A DNA stretch of 64,000 nt, taken from assembly GCA_018269055.1 (NCBI GenBank), contig JAFDVI010000017.1, positions 1 through 64,000 on the forward strand, read 5' to 3'. This DNA is from Acidobacteriota bacterium. Lineage in GTDB: Bacteria > Acidobacteriota > Blastocatellia > RBC074. The notes below the pieces were generated by a model that worked only from the letters and a program-made list of their open reading frames with translations, was not told the DNA's origin and did no database searches. The position numbers were made by a program, and so were the translations under genes. This document shows positions 37,907-47,470 of the stretch, one piece after another. Each line of letters starts with the position of its first letter. Within the stretch, counting starts at the first letter, position 1.

Positions 37907-38974
37907 ATGTCGGCAATTTATCGTTGGGTGGACGAGCGGCTGGGACTGGACGAAATTCTGGCCTTTGCCAAGCACAAAACCGTGCCGGAACACCGCTATT
38001 CATTTTGGTATTACTGGGGCGGCATTTCGCTGTTCTTCTTTTTGGTGCAAGTCTTCAGCGGCGTGTTGTTGCTGGTGTATTACCGGCCCGGTGCGGACGC
38101 TTATGAAACCGTTCGGCAAATCACTTACGACATCAAATTCGGCTGGCTCATCCGCTCGGCCCATTCGTGGTCGGCGAATCTGATGGTGCTGGCGATTTTC
38201 GCGCATATGTTTTCGGTTTATTTCATGAAAGCGTATCGCAAGCCGCGCGAATTCGGTTGGTGGAGCGGGCTGGCGCTGCTGGGATTGACGATGGTCTTTG
38301 GCTTCAGCGGTTATCTGCTGCCGATGGATGATCTGGCGTATTTCGCTACCAAGGTTGGTTTGGAATTGCCTGCGGCAATGCCGCTGGTCGGCCCGCTGAT
38401 CACCAATATCGTGCGCGGCGGGCCGGAAGTCGGCGAAGTTACGATTCAACGCTTCTTTGCGCTGCACGTCGTGGTTCTGCCGTTGCTGTACATTCCGCTG
38501 CTCGGGTTTCACCTGTGGCTGGTGCAACGCCACGGCAACGCGCTGCCGCCGAGCGAAGAATTGAAACCCCTCGCGAAACGGCGTTCTGTTCCCTTCTTCC
38601 CGGATTTCTTCTCGAAGGATTTGGGCATGTGGCTGATCGCATTGAACGCGCTGAGCGCGCTGGCGGCCTTATATCCGTGGCAGCTTGGCCCGGCGGCGGA
38701 TCCGCTGGTGTCGGCCCCGGCGGGCATTCATCCCGAATGGTATTTCATGAGCCAGTTCCAGTTGCTCAAGGTTTTCGGGCGCTGGTTTCCCGGCGCAACG
38801 GGCGAATTTCTGGGCATCGGAATCTTCACACTGGGCATTCTGGTTTGGGCGCTGATTCCGGTCTTTGACACAGAAACGCGCTTTGGCAAACGCGCGCGCA
38901 TCGCCACCTGGATCGGGTTCGCCGCTTTGGTTGGGTTAATCGGCACCACGATCTGGGGATATTGGGAGATATAG
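37907..38974 (+). CDS. Cytochrome b of a bc-type complex
   Basis: A 355-residue cytochrome b with N- and C-terminal halves fused. Haem ligands are seen as H in SAHSWSANLMVLAIFAHMFS and in ALHVVVLPLLY and LLGFHLWLVQRHG. The Qo motif is PEWY (in AGIHPEWYFMSQ). The quinol-side GYLLPMDD replaces the usual GYxLPW. It is shorter than mitochondrial cytochrome b and has no c-terminal haem. AAGGAGAGG supports the start. Confidence 0.93.
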   Translation: MSAIYRWVDERLGLDEILAFAKHKTVPEHRYSFWYYWGGISLFFFLVQVFSGVLLLVYYRPGADAYETVRQITYDIKFGWLIRSAHSWSANLMVLAIFAHMFSVYFMKAYRKPREFGWWSGLALLGLTMVFGFSGYLLPMDDLAYFATKVGLELPAAMPLVGPLITNIVRGGPEVGEVTIQRFFALHVVVLPLLYIPLLGFHLWLVQRHGNALPPSEELKPLAKRRSVPFFPDFFSKDLGMWLIALNALSALAALYPWQLGPAADPLVSAPAGIHPEWYFMSQFQLLKVFGRWFPGATGEFLGIGIFTLGILVWALIPVFDTETRFGKRARIATWIGFAALVGLIGTTIWGYWEI

Positions 38975-38990
38975 GAAAGGGGACAAAAGT

Positions 38991-40457
38991 ATGAATTATC
39001 CATTTTGGGATGTACCGCATATCGGCAGCGTCTGGGTCATTGGCGGAATTGCCATCTTTCACGTATTGATTTCGCATTTCGCGGTCGGCGGCGGTTTGTA
39101 TTTGCCGATGGCCGAAGCCAAAGCCTTGCGCGAAGGTCGCACAGATTGGCTTGAAACACTGCAAAAACATTCAAAGTTCTTTCTGGTGCTGACCGGCGTT
39201 TTTGGCGCTGTGTCAGGCGTCGGCATTTGGTTTTCCATCGGCCTGGCGAATCCCGAAGCGACCAGCACGCTCATTCACAATTTTGTTTTCGGCTGGGCGA
39301 TTGAGTGGGTGTTCTTTTTTATCGAACTGACGACGGCGGCGGTGTATTACTACACGTGGAACCGCATTCCTGAAAAACTGCATTTGAAAATTGGTTGGCT
39401 GTATGCGGGTTCGTCGCTGCTGACACTGGTTATCATCAACGGCATTCTGACGTTTATGTTGACGCCGGGCGGCACCTGGTTGAGCGTCGCCGGTTCGGGC
39501 AACGAAGCATCAGTCTTTTGGAACGCGTTCTTCAACCCAACCTACTGGCCGAGTTTGTTTCTGCGCATGCTGGTTTGCGTTTCGCTCGCGGGCATTTACG
39601 CGCTGATCACGGCCAGCCGAATTGACGGGTACGAATTTCCGCAACTCAAAACCAGTTTGGTGCGCTGGTCGGCGAAATGGCTGTTTCCATCGTTCGTGCT
39701 GATGCCGTTGTTTTTCCTGTGGTATCTGCTGAGCGTGCCCGCGGCTTCGCGGCAGTTGTTGAGTCTGGGCGTTTCGACAATCGGCCAGGGCGTATTTACG
39801 CAGGTAACGCGCGCCGCGCTGGTGACAGTGATGACTTCGGCGACGATTCTGGCCGTGGTGTATAACGTCGCCTGGAAGAATGCCCGCAACTTGAGTTTAG
39901 GCTGGGCGCTGTCGGTATTGGGGTTGGCATTGGCTGCGACTGCGGCGACCGAACAGGCGCGCGAAATGTTGCGCAAACCCTACGTCATCGGCGAACACAT
40001 GTACTCAAACGGCGTGCGCAAAAGCGAAGTCGCCAAATTCAACGCGCAAGGGTATCTGACCAATTCTTCGTGGATAAAAGTACATCCACCGGCGGAAGCG
40101 ACTATGCAACCGGCAAGCACTGGCGACACTTCGTCACCGACATCGGATAAAATTGCCATCGGCAAACTGATGTTTCGCGGACAATGCATGGCTTGCCATA
40201 CAGTGGACGGGTACCGTCCGATGAACCGGCTTTTGCTGGGGCGAGATCGCACTTCGATTATGAATCTGTTGAAAACTTTGCACGATTACAAAGACGATTC
40301 GCCCTATCGCGCCTATATGCCGCCGCTGGTTGGCACACAACCTGAAATCGAATCGCTGGCCGATTATTTGCACTTGGTTGCCACAAGTCGGACAAGCCCT
40401 GCAAACTCGCCGAGTTTGGCGCACGCGCCAAGCCAGAACCAGGAGAGGAAACAATAA
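38991..40457 (+). CDS. CydA-like oxidase subunit with fused cytochrome c
   Basis: A 488-residue protein. The N-terminal part (1-330) is a CydA-like membrane domain with histidines H24 and H29 in helix 1 (IAIFHVLISHFAVGGG) and an acidic pair E105 and E112 (AIEWVFFFIELTT). The GRQPW quinol motif is absent; a related LRKPYVIGEHMYSNG lies at about 327-341. A soluble cytochrome c domain follows (CMACH, C399-C402-H403) with a likely distal Met in AYMPPL. Together this matches the cytochrome-c-linked (OR-C like) bd-type families, which lack a quinol site and would be fed by the bc complex next door. Function as an O2 reductase is an inference. Confidence 0.68.
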   Translation: MNYPFWDVPHIGSVWVIGGIAIFHVLISHFAVGGGLYLPMAEAKALREGRTDWLETLQKHSKFFLVLTGVFGAVSGVGIWFSIGLANPEATSTLIHNFVFGWAIEWVFFFIELTTAAVYYYTWNRIPEKLHLKIGWLYAGSSLLTLVIINGILTFMLTPGGTWLSVAGSGNEASVFWNAFFNPTYWPSLFLRMLVCVSLAGIYALITASRIDGYEFPQLKTSLVRWSAKWLFPSFVLMPLFFLWYLLSVPAASRQLLSLGVSTIGQGVFTQVTRAALVTVMTSATILAVVYNVAWKNARNLSLGWALSVLGLALAATAATEQAREMLRKPYVIGEHMYSNGVRKSEVAKFNAQGYLTNSSWIKVHPPAEATMQPASTGDTSSPTSDKIAIGKLMFRGQCMACHTVDGYRPMNRLLLGRDRTSIMNLLKTLHDYKDDSPYRAYMPPLVGTQPEIESLADYLHLVATSRTSPANSPSLAHAPSQNQERKQ

Positions 40458-40475
40458 TCAGCAGTAGAGAACTCT

Positions 40476-40847
40476 ATGGATAAGAAAAAACGTCAGACCA
40501 TGTCATTGGACGCGTTGCAATTGGTGGCGGCGAGATTCAAGGTGCTGTCCGATCCGATGCGGTTGCGAATCTTGCAGTTTTTGGAAAGCGGGGAAACCAG
40601 TGTTTCAGCTTTGGCGAAAGCCGTCGAATCCACGCAACCCAACGTCAGCAAGCATTTGAAAACGATGCAGGATGCAGGGCTGCTGGCTCGGCGACAGGAA
40701 GGCAATACGGTTTATTACTCGATTGCCGATCCAACCGTGTTTGATTTGTGTGATGTGGTATGTTCCAGCCTGGCCGAGCGTTTCGCCGCACATGCCAGCG
40801 CGTTTTCCAATGGCACGGCAAGATCAACAGTGAAAAGGAAAGGGTAG
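40476..40847 (+). CDS. ArsR-family transcriptional regulator
   Basis: A 123-residue winged-helix repressor. The helix-turn-helix SALAKAVESTQPNVSKHLKTM is followed by the wing RRQEGNTVYYSIADP. A pair of cysteines in DLCDVVC (C-x3-C) could be redox or thiol sensors, as in BigR-type sulfide sensors, but their identity is not proven. Last in the CydA-like operon; likely autoregulatory and perhaps acting on the operator at 33670-33687. The start may be the ATG at 40476 or Met9. Confidence 0.88.
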   Translation: MDKKKRQTMSLDALQLVAARFKVLSDPMRLRILQFLESGETSVSALAKAVESTQPNVSKHLKTMQDAGLLARRQEGNTVYYSIADPTVFDLCDVVCSSLAERFAAHASAFSNGTARSTVKRKG

Positions 40848-40857
40848 AAACGAATCC

Positions 40858-40897
40858 AGCGGGATTTGCCGAAGCGGAAGTGTTGACAGATCCCGCT
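40858..40897. terminator. Weak hairpin between convergent genes
   Basis: AGCGGGAT (40858-40865) and ATCCCGCT (40890-40897), 24-nt loop, no T tract. It sits between the convergent ArsR and porin genes and could be a low-efficiency bidirectional terminator. Confidence 0.35.
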
Positions 40898-40916
40898 GAA
40901 AGAAATCAGTTGACCG

Positions 40917-42449
40917 TTAAAACCGTTTGGTCAGTTCCAGATAAGCGAATCGTGCATTTCCGCCAACGCGGTAAATGCTTTTGACGACATCGCCGCCGCG
41001 AACTCCAGCCAGGTAAAGCGTCAGCATCGCCGTCGGCGTTACTGTAAAATCCGCACTTACATCCACCAGGGTTCCAAGCGTCTTTTTGCCATTTGATGTC
41101 CGGCCAACGTAACCGAAACTCTTGGGTTGAAAGGCTCCGCCGCCGACAAACCACAGATCGTGTTGATTGCTCAGTCGCAGATAGTGAACATCCGTTCGCA
41201 GTGCCAGCCTTGATTGCGGTTTCAATCGCAATTGCAGAAATGCGTCCTCGTTGTTCATTGCATTGAAAAACGGAAAGCGCGCGTAAATACGTGGCGTCGG
41301 CACAACCTGAAAAAAGGTTCCGTGCGTTCCATCATTCGGGTCCTTATCCCCTGTGCTGCGAAAGTAACCGGCACGAATCCAGGGTTTGATTTTATCCGCA
41401 GTTTTGTTGCCCCCGAATTGATATCCGGCTTCACCGGCAATGGCGGCGGCACGATGATCCAGGTTGCCCCATTCGCCAAACTGCCCGGCTGCCCATAACA
41501 ACAAATCCGCTTTGCCTGAACCGGCTTTCGTCACGCCAATGTAATGTCCGCCAACCGTTGTCAATCGAATCTTTTCGTTGTCAGCCGCACGCAATGCAGC
41601 CAAACGATTGTCGGTTTTCAGTACGCGCCGCCCATCATGATAATGCAACACAAACACACGCAGATCGCTTTCCGAAGTCTTCCATTTGATCGGTTTGGTG
41701 AATGCTCCGTAGTAAAAATCCACATCCAGTTCGTTCCAGCCGCGCAGTTGAAACACGCCTTCGGTTGGACGAACGCCAACAAACGTGAAATTGCCGAGTT
41801 TCGACGTGCGCGAAAAGTGCAGGCCATCAAAACTGCGTCCGATGTGTGTGAAGCCAAATGTGCCGATCAATCGTTGCGCGATGTGATCGCGTTTGATCGT
41901 CGCCAGCGACGCATCCGCAGGCGTGATTTCAGTGCCATCGTTGAATTCAAATCGGCCCAGTTTCAGGCTGCTGGCTTTGTCCTTGCCCAATCCTTTGAAG
42001 CGAATGAAGGCCTGTTTGATAAACGCGCTGCCATCTTGTCGACCGTTGGCCGCAAAGTAACTCGCGCCCAGTCCCAATTGCCCTTGCGGAGCAGGCGCGA
42101 TGGCGTTATCCGGCAATCCGATCAAGATGGGGAATGCGCCTTCGACTTGCCATTCAAATTTTTCCGATTGCTGGCTCAGGGATAAGCGTAGGGTGGCTGC
42201 GCCGAAGTTGTAGTTATTTTCCGCCGCGTTGGTTTCAAACCAATCCCAATTTTCAAACCGCAACCGCAAATTTCCTGACAATGTCAGCTTGCCAACTTTG
42301 ATTGGCGCAGGCGCATTATTTGCGGTGGGCGTTGGAGTCGGGGTTGGCGTTGTGGAAGCAGTTTGCGTGGATTGCGCGCTGACGCAAAGCGTCAAAGAAA
42401 TGACAATGGCGAAGATGACGATTGACCGGGTCTTTCGCGAATTCATCAC
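40917..42449 (-). CDS. Alginate-export-type outer membrane porin
   Basis: A 510-residue beta-barrel protein with a signal peptide (IVIFAIVISLTLCVSA) and a Thr/Pro linker (TPTPTPTPT). The alginate_exp-type pattern is seen: NLRLRFENWDWFE near the N-terminus, repeated amphipathic strands, FHIGRS-type turns and a terminal aromatic Phe (LELTKRF). Such porins are often found next to nitrate transport and reduction genes. The upstream terminator shows that it has its own promoter. Substrate, here maybe nitrate or small anions, is an inference. Confidence 0.82.
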   Translation of the reverse strand: MMNSRKTRSIVIFAIVISLTLCVSAQSTQTASTTPTPTPTPTANNAPAPIKVGKLTLSGNLRLRFENWDWFETNAAENNYNFGAATLRLSLSQQSEKFEWQVEGAFPILIGLPDNAIAPAPQGQLGLGASYFAANGRQDGSAFIKQAFIRFKGLGKDKASSLKLGRFEFNDGTEITPADASLATIKRDHIAQRLIGTFGFTHIGRSFDGLHFSRTSKLGNFTFVGVRPTEGVFQLRGWNELDVDFYYGAFTKPIKWKTSESDLRVFVLHYHDGRRVLKTDNRLAALRAADNEKIRLTTVGGHYIGVTKAGSGKADLLLWAAGQFGEWGNLDHRAAAIAGEAGYQFGGNKTADKIKPWIRAGYFRSTGDKDPNDGTHGTFFQVVPTPRIYARFPFFNAMNNEDAFLQLRLKPQSRLALRTDVHYLRLSNQHDLWFVGGGAFQPKSFGYVGRTSNGKKTLGTLVDVSADFTVTPTAMLTLYLAGVRGGDVVKSIYRVGGNARFAYLELTKRF

Positions 42450-42470
42450 AATCTCCTTCTCTCAGGCAGT

Positions 42471-42504
42471 AAAAAGGCGGCGCAGTTTGCTCCCCGCGCC
42501 GCCT
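42471..42504 (-). terminator. Rho-independent terminator of the nitrate-type operon
   Basis: On the minus strand a perfect 9-bp stem of AGGCGGCGC and GCGCCGCCT (42475-42483 and 42496-42504), loop of 12 nt, ends with TTTTT. It lies directly after narK and before the porin start. Confidence 0.85.
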
Positions 42505-42588
42505 GAATCTGCCGTTTCATGTTGACCACCTTTTGCCTTATATCGCGGAGCTTTGCTTTAGCACCTGCTTTCACGTCTACCCTTTCCA

Positions 42589-43800
42589 TCAAGCAGCAGC
42601 GCCGTGCGAGGCGAATTGCCCTTTCGGAGTCGCTGTCGAACCTGATTTGAAAACCACTGCAAGGCAGATCAGCGAAAAGATGCTGAGCAGGATGAAACCG
42701 AACGTAAATGTCCCGGTGGATTGGCGGATGGCGCCCAACACCAGCGGCGGAAAGAATCCTCCCAATCCTCCGGCTGCGCCGACCAAGCCTGTAACCGCGC
42801 CAACCGAACTGGGAAAGTATTGCGGCACCAGTTTGAATACAGCGCCGTTGCCCAATCCAATCGCCGCCGCCATTCCCAGCGCGCCAATCGTGAAGGTAAT
42901 GATGGACGGGCAAGCCAGGAAAATTGCCATGGCCGCGGTGGATGGGAACACCCAAAGCAGAATTTTTCGTCCACCGACGCGATCCGCCAGGATGCCTCCC
43001 ACGGGACGCATGGCTGTTGCCAGCAAAACAAACCCGGCGGTTCTTGCGCCAGCGTCGCCCGGCGTTAGTTTGTAAAGGTCTGTTAAAAAGACCGGCAGAT
43101 AAATCGCCATCGCCACAAATCCGCCGAAGGTCAGAAAGTAATACAGGCTCAATGTCCAGCTTTTGCTGTCTTTCAACGGCTGCAGGATTTGGCCGAACGA
43201 TTTGACCGGCGCACGGTTCGGAGCGTTTTCAGCCTTGAGCCAGAAAATCGCCAGCCAGATCAGCAACAAAACGCCAAACGTCCAAAATCCCCACTTGAAC
43301 CCAAGCGCGGCGGCCAAGACAGGCGACCCGAACGCTGCCAGCGATTGCCCAACATTGCCCGCGCCATAAACGCCCAACGCAAATCCCTGCCGTTCGGGTG
43401 GGAACCAGCCGCTGACAAATCCAACGCCCACCGAAAAACTGGCCAGCGCAATGCCGATAAACAAACCACATGCCACCAGTTGCCAGTACGCCGTGACAAA
43501 CCCCATCAGAAACGCCGGGACAATTGAACACACCATGACAATGGAAAAAATCAGCCGTCCCCCAAACCGATCCGTCAGCATTCCCAGGGGAATTCGCCCC
43601 AAACTTCCCAACAGAACCGGAATCGCCAAGGCAATGCTGACTTGCACCGGATTGAGTGTCAGCGCTTTTTTCAGAATGGGCATCATGGCCGAAACCGAGC
43701 CGAACACGGCGAAACAGATGGCAAACGCGCCTGTGGCCAGCATCAGTTGCAAATTATTTCCAGACGAATTCGTTGCAGGTGAATTGATGGACGTGTTCAT
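42589..43800 (-). CDS. narK: NarK-family nitrate/nitrite transporter
   Basis: A 403-residue MFS protein with 12 transmembrane helices. The signature GxxGxxRxPxGxxxDRFGGR is seen as [19 protein letters not shown], and helix 5 [18 protein letters not shown] matches the nitrate-signature glycine motif. It would import nitrate or exchange it for nitrite. Last gene of a nine-gene operon, 3 bp after a 74-residue membrane protein. Confidence 0.93.
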   Translation of the reverse strand: MNTSINSPATNSSGNNLQLMLATGAFAICFAVFGSVSAMMPILKKALTLNPVQVSIALAIPVLLGSLGRIPLGMLTDRFGGRLIFSIVMVCSIVPAFLMGFVTAYWQLVACGLFIGIALASFSVGVGFVSGWFPPERQGFALGVYGAGNVGQSLAAFGSPVLAAALGFKWGFWTFGVLLLIWLAIFWLKAENAPNRAPVKSFGQILQPLKDSKSWTLSLYYFLTFGGFVAMAIYLPVFLTDLYKLTPGDAGARTAGFVLLATAMRPVGGILADRVGGRKILLWVFPSTAAMAIFLACPSIITFTIGALGMAAAIGLGNGAVFKLVPQYFPSSVGAVTGLVGAAGGLGGFFPPLVLGAIRQSTGTFTFGFILLSIFSLICLAVVFKSGSTATPKGQFASHGAAA

Positions 43801-43803
43801 AAG

Positions 43804-44028
43804 TTACTTTCGCTCCATTGCGTATAGATAACGCAGCAATCCAAGATTCAGCAGAAAGCACACCAGGCTGGCGGTCAATGCAGACCAGATAACGCTGTAA
43901 TCGCCCCCCAGATAAGCATTCATCGTCGCCGTCAACAGCCAGAGTTGCAGCACCACCAACAAAATGACGATGCACAGGATGCCGTAAACAATCGTGGTCT
44001 TTTGTTCTCGCGTGAAAAACTTTTTCAT
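43804..44028 (-). CDS. 74-residue membrane protein (DUF6755-like)
   Basis: A small protein with two hydrophobic helices (VYGILCIVILLVVLQLWLLT and WSALTASLVCFLLNLGLL), basic at the N-terminus. It overlaps the hemerythrin gene stop as ATGA and is 3 bp from narK. The match to DUF6755 is from memory and weak. It may be an accessory subunit of the reductase complex. Confidence 0.7.
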   Translation of the reverse strand: MKKFFTREQKTTIVYGILCIVILLVVLQLWLLTATMNAYLGGDYSVIWSALTASLVCFLLNLGLLRYLYAMERK

Positions 44029-44525
44029 TCTCGAACCTCCATCGTTCTCAATTTCGGCGACAGTTCACAACCACTGCGCCCGGTTCGGGATCGTTCTGAT
44101 TCAATCAGTTCGTTCATGCGACGCAGTTTCGCTTCCGTCGCCGAAGCTTCGATGGCGGGAAATAAATCGTTTTCTTCAAACCGTATGTGATGGCGTAAGG
44201 CGTCTCCCAGGGTCTGAAGCAACCCGGCTTCGATTCGCTCTTGCGATGTCATCCGGGAACGTAATTCATCAATCAATTGCCGGATGACGGCGTGCTGGCG
44301 CAACGTCTCTTGCCTGTCGGCGTTGTCGGGCGACAACAATGGCAACACGAATTGCTCTTCTTGTGAAAAATGCGTTTCCAAATCGTTTTGCCAGTACCTT
44401 GCGAAATTTGCGGCGATCTTTGTCAGATCATCAGATTCGGCAGAGGCCAGAATCAGAATTCTGGCCTGAACCAACGCCTGATGATGGTCGCGCGAAAAGG
44501 GTTGAAGACACGGATGGCGTTTCAT
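44025..44525 (-). CDS. Hemerythrin-like domain protein
   Basis: A 166-residue hemerythrin/HHE cation-binding protein. Diiron-type motifs are seen as HHQALVQARIL, HFSQEEQFVLPLL and HHIRFEENDLFPAIE. In nitrate or nitric oxide gene clusters such proteins can bind O2 or NO, or protect iron centres. The Cys in MKRHPCLQP is also notable. Overlaps the next gene by 4 bp. Confidence 0.9.
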   Translation of the reverse strand: MKRHPCLQPFSRDHHQALVQARILILASAESDDLTKIAANFARYWQNDLETHFSQEEQFVLPLLSPDNADRQETLRQHAVIRQLIDELRSRMTSQERIEAGLLQTLGDALRHHIRFEENDLFPAIEASATEAKLRRMNELIESERSRTGRSGCELSPKLRTMEVRE

Positions 44526-44528
44526 AAT

Positions 44529-45071
44529 TCAGGCTGTGCCAACCTCCACCCCCGCGGCGTAAATGGCATCATTGATGATTTCCAGCTTGATGCGCGCCAG
44601 TGGTCTACGCGGAGGCCCGGCCAATGGCTTCCCTGTTTCCAAATCAAACGATCCGTTGTGACAAGGACACAGAAACCGCTTCTTTTCCGGTTCGGGCACG
44701 ACCGCGCAGGACAAATGCGTGCAGCGCTGATCGAACGCGACAAAATTGTGTTCTCCTGTCCTGACCAGCAAGCAGGTGTCGTGTTCCGCCGGATAATTGA
44801 ACGCCAAGGATTGCCCGACAATCAGTTGCCGCGTGGTTGCAATTTGCCGCAAAGCCGGTTGTCCGCGCCGTTGGCGCAAAAAGTTCTGCACGACAATCCA
44901 CGCCTGGCCAGCCACAAAAGCAAAACTGGTCAGCACCATGAATTTGGTGAAATCGCGGCGCGCGACGTAATGATCTTCCGGCCAGTCAATGGGAAAATCC
45001 TGCCGCCATTGCGGTTGCCGTTCCGGCGGCTGGCCGTTGGGAGCGATTGTGATCTGTTCGCGATTGGGCAT
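44529..45071 (-). CDS. Rieske iron-sulfur protein in the nitrate-type operon
   Basis: A 180-residue Rieske protein. A Tat-type motif [11 protein letters not shown] precedes one N-terminal helix. Cluster motifs CTHLSC and CPCHNG are complete, and [11 protein letters not shown] is the Pro loop. No cytochrome b of bc type lies in the operon, so the electron partner must be the NarI-like cytochrome or an outside one. A GTG one codon upstream (45074) is an alternative start; AGGAGA supports either. Two bp separate it from the upstream gene. Confidence 0.87.
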   Translation of the reverse strand: MPNREQITIAPNGQPPERQPQWRQDFPIDWPEDHYVARRDFTKFMVLTSFAFVAGQAWIVVQNFLRQRRGQPALRQIATTRQLIVGQSLAFNYPAEHDTCLLVRTGEHNFVAFDQRCTHLSCAVVPEPEKKRFLCPCHNGSFDLETGKPLAGPPRRPLARIKLEIINDAIYAAGVEVGTA

Positions 45072-45076
45072 CACGG

Positions 45077-46402
45077 TTATTTCTCCTGTTGAAAATACTC
45101 AGGCAAATTGCGCTTTGTCTGGCGCAAAATTTCGAGCGCCGCCTGGCGATCCGCCGCCGGAATTGCCGCAAAGTCTTTGTTTTTGGATTGTCCTGCCAGC
45201 GCCAGCCATAATTGTTTGTACAGTTCATCAAGTGCCGGTTTGGGCAATGCGTCGAAGGATTCCGAATAGATCAAATAGCTGCACGGGTATCGAAACAATT
45301 TGTGGTTCAAATCCAGATCGCGCAGCGAACGTCCCTGTTTGTCGCGCGGGCCTTGCGCGGCGAAATCCTTGGCAAAGGTGGTAGGGCCGCTGATGGGCGA
45401 TTGCCATTGGGCTTCTCCCACAAACAACATATAACGAACTGCATCTTCCGCGGCGCGTTCGATTCGCCGCCGAGTGCTGTCTGACATTTCGGCGTTTGAC
45501 TGTTGCAGGGCTTCGTTGATGACCTTCTGATTGTGCAGCGCCAGCTTGGTTTCATACCCAAGCCTGGTAATCAGGTTGTGCATCTGGGTCTGATGCTCCA
45601 ACACCATCAACGCAACAATGTCGCTGTAAGCGGACAGATAGCCTGTCGCGATAAATTTTCTGTCCAGGTTGCTCAGGTTTCCGCCCGTCAGTTGGTTGAT
45701 GTCTTCCGGATTGCTGGATTCATCAAACAGCCTGTTGCCCGCGTGGCGCTGATTGCCATGCATGCCGGTGACATACCATCCGCCCCAACGTTCGCGTAGT
45801 GGGCTGCTGTGATTGGTGATGTGGCCTCCGAGCGGAGCAATGGGATATCCGCGTTCGTCCGGATACACCGACCGCACCACAAAACCCGGCACGTTGTGCG
45901 TGGCGTTCGAAGTGTGGCATTGCAAACATTCGTCATTGCGCACGAAGCGCGGTTTGTCGGTTTTGGTTTGTTCCAACATGTAAAAGACGCCGCCCAGATT
46001 GGGGTCCACGGTCGCCACTTCCAGCACGTCGCCTCCGCGTACCCAACCAACATAGGTGTCGTCAGTGAAATAGATCGCGCGCGGATTGTTCGGTGTGATG
46101 CGATGCAACTGAAAGCTGGTTTTGGAAAAAACCAGTCCTTGCGACGACACCGGCACGCGCAGATTTTTCAACAGCGATTCCAGGTAACCGTTCTTTTCGG
46201 AATACTCCAGCTTGATCTCGCCGCGATTGATTCGCTGCTGCAACCTTGCCACCGGATCATTGTTGCCGGCGCTGCGGTACCCAATTACCTGCAAGTCCTG
46301 TAATTGATCCTGGCGACGGGCCAAAGTGAACAGCGGCAACGTCCAGCACACACCCAAAACCACGCCCAGCGTCAGCATAAGTTTGCCTGTCAATCTGATC
46401 AT
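45077..46402 (-). CDS. Monohaem cytochrome c-like protein, unknown family
   Basis: A 441-residue membrane-anchored periplasmic protein. It has an N-terminal helix ([18 protein letters not shown]), one CLQCH haem site near the middle with conserved flanks ([12 protein letters not shown] ... [18 protein letters not shown]), and a long helical C-terminal part. No enzyme family is recognised. The start is unclear: the ATG at 46402, or a TTG at 46414 that would overlap the ferredoxin stop by 4 bp (TTGA). The gene is the fifth of nine in the operon. Confidence 0.75.
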   Translation of the reverse strand: MIRLTGKLMLTLGVVLGVCWTLPLFTLARRQDQLQDLQVIGYRSAGNNDPVARLQQRINRGEIKLEYSEKNGYLESLLKNLRVPVSSQGLVFSKTSFQLHRITPNNPRAIYFTDDTYVGWVRGGDVLEVATVDPNLGGVFYMLEQTKTDKPRFVRNDECLQCHTSNATHNVPGFVVRSVYPDERGYPIAPLGGHITNHSSPLRERWGGWYVTGMHGNQRHAGNRLFDESSNPEDINQLTGGNLSNLDRKFIATGYLSAYSDIVALMVLEHQTQMHNLITRLGYETKLALHNQKVINEALQQSNAEMSDSTRRRIERAAEDAVRYMLFVGEAQWQSPISGPTTFAKDFAAQGPRDKQGRSLRDLDLNHKLFRYPCSYLIYSESFDALPKPALDELYKQLWLALAGQSKNKDFAAIPAADRQAALEILRQTKRNLPEYFQQEK

Positions 46403-46410
46403 CCTTCCTG

Positions 46411-47052
46411 TCAATCTCCCGGGTTATTCATCGCGTCAAAAATCGTGAAGGTAATTTCCTTGCCGATGGACTGTTCATTCATCGCCGCTGTCACATCCAC
46501 GTATTCGGCGTGCGCGACAGTGGGCGTCATCAAGTTGACCTTTGTGGAAATGATTTGTCGCCCAAATTGAAACTGATTGACCGGCGTCGAGCGCGGACGC
46601 AAATGTTCGATTTCTTCGCGTGTGCCGAAAAACAGCGCTCCGCTGGGACAAACCGTTGCGCACATGGGCTTTTTCCCCGCCGAAGTGCGGTCGTAACACA
46701 TGTCGCATTTCATCATCAGATTGAATTCGGTTTGCATCTTCGGCACGCCGAACGGACACGCCAGCACACAGTTATTGCACGCGATGCAACGCGGTTTACG
46801 CGCGGTTTGCATCACGCCGTCTTCGGTGCGTTTGATAGCATCCGCCGGGCAAACTTCGGCGCAGGTCGGTTGGTCGCAATGCATGCAGACGACTGGCGCA
46901 GTTTGCACCGAATGCGCTCGATCCACATATTCCAGGTGGATCATGGGGTGTCCTTTGTGCGTATCGCATTCGCTGCATGCCTGCACACAGGACTGGCAGC
47001 CGATGCAGCGATTCGGGTCAATGAAAAATTCCATTTGAGCTGAGACAGCCAT
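46411..47052 (-). CDS. Four-cluster ferredoxin (NrfC/HybA-type electron-transfer subunit)
   Basis: A 213-residue iron-sulfur protein. Four cysteine groups fit four [4Fe-4S] clusters: [37 protein letters not shown] and [21 protein letters not shown]. No signal peptide is seen. It would link the molybdoenzyme to the membrane cytochrome. The start at 47052 gives [16 protein letters not shown]. 19 bp separate it from the GerW-like gene. Confidence 0.93.
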   Translation of the reverse strand: MAVSAQMEFFIDPNRCIGCQSCVQACSECDTHKGHPMIHLEYVDRAHSVQTAPVVCMHCDQPTCAEVCPADAIKRTEDGVMQTARKPRCIACNNCVLACPFGVPKMQTEFNLMMKCDMCYDRTSAGKKPMCATVCPSGALFFGTREEIEHLRPRSTPVNQFQFGRQIISTKVNLMTPTVAHAEYVDVTAAMNEQSIGKEITFTIFDAMNNPGD

Positions 47053-47071
47053 ATCTGATTTCCGAAGTGAT

Positions 47072-47458
47072 CTATTTTTGTTGGGAATCGCGTCGCGTTG
47101 ACCGGAAAAGGCTGCGCAGACCGCGCATGAGCAAGACGCCGGCAATGCCGCCCGCAACCGCCAGGGCGATGGTCATTGCCGAATTTCGGATTGGCCGGAA
47201 CTTCGCCTCACCTTCTTTCATCTCGATGAAGCCAATCGGCGTCACTTTGATGCCACCGCCACCGCCCGCGCCACCGTAGCCCTTGTGATCGCCTTCGCCG
47301 CCGCCAAAACCGTAAAGGATTTTGGCCACCGGAATGATGGTCATGTCGCCGCGTTCAATGGGGTCGCCATAAATTGTTTTCACGGTCGCATTGGCGCCCA
47401 ATTTTTCGGCCAATTGTTCGACAAAATGTCCCTTCCCATCCAACAAATCATCGCTCAT
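47072..47458 (-). CDS. GerW/YtfJ-family protein
   Basis: A 128-residue protein with the GerW (sporulation protein YtfJ) core: [20 protein letters not shown], a glycine-rich [18 protein letters not shown] stretch, and [14 protein letters not shown]. One C-terminal transmembrane helix ([21 protein letters not shown]) is added. The GAGGAG position favours ATG at 47458 rather than the GTG at 47467. No sporulation genes lie nearby; placement between the molybdoenzyme and ferredoxin genes suggests a role in complex assembly or another function (inference). Confidence 0.86.
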   Translation of the reverse strand: MSDDLLDGKGHFVEQLAEKLGANATVKTIYGDPIERGDMTIIPVAKILYGFGGGEGDHKGYGGAGGGGGIKVTPIGFIEMKEGEAKFRPIRNSAMTIALAVAGGIAGVLLMRGLRSLFRSTRRDSQQK

Positions 47459-47470
47459 GAACTTCACTCC

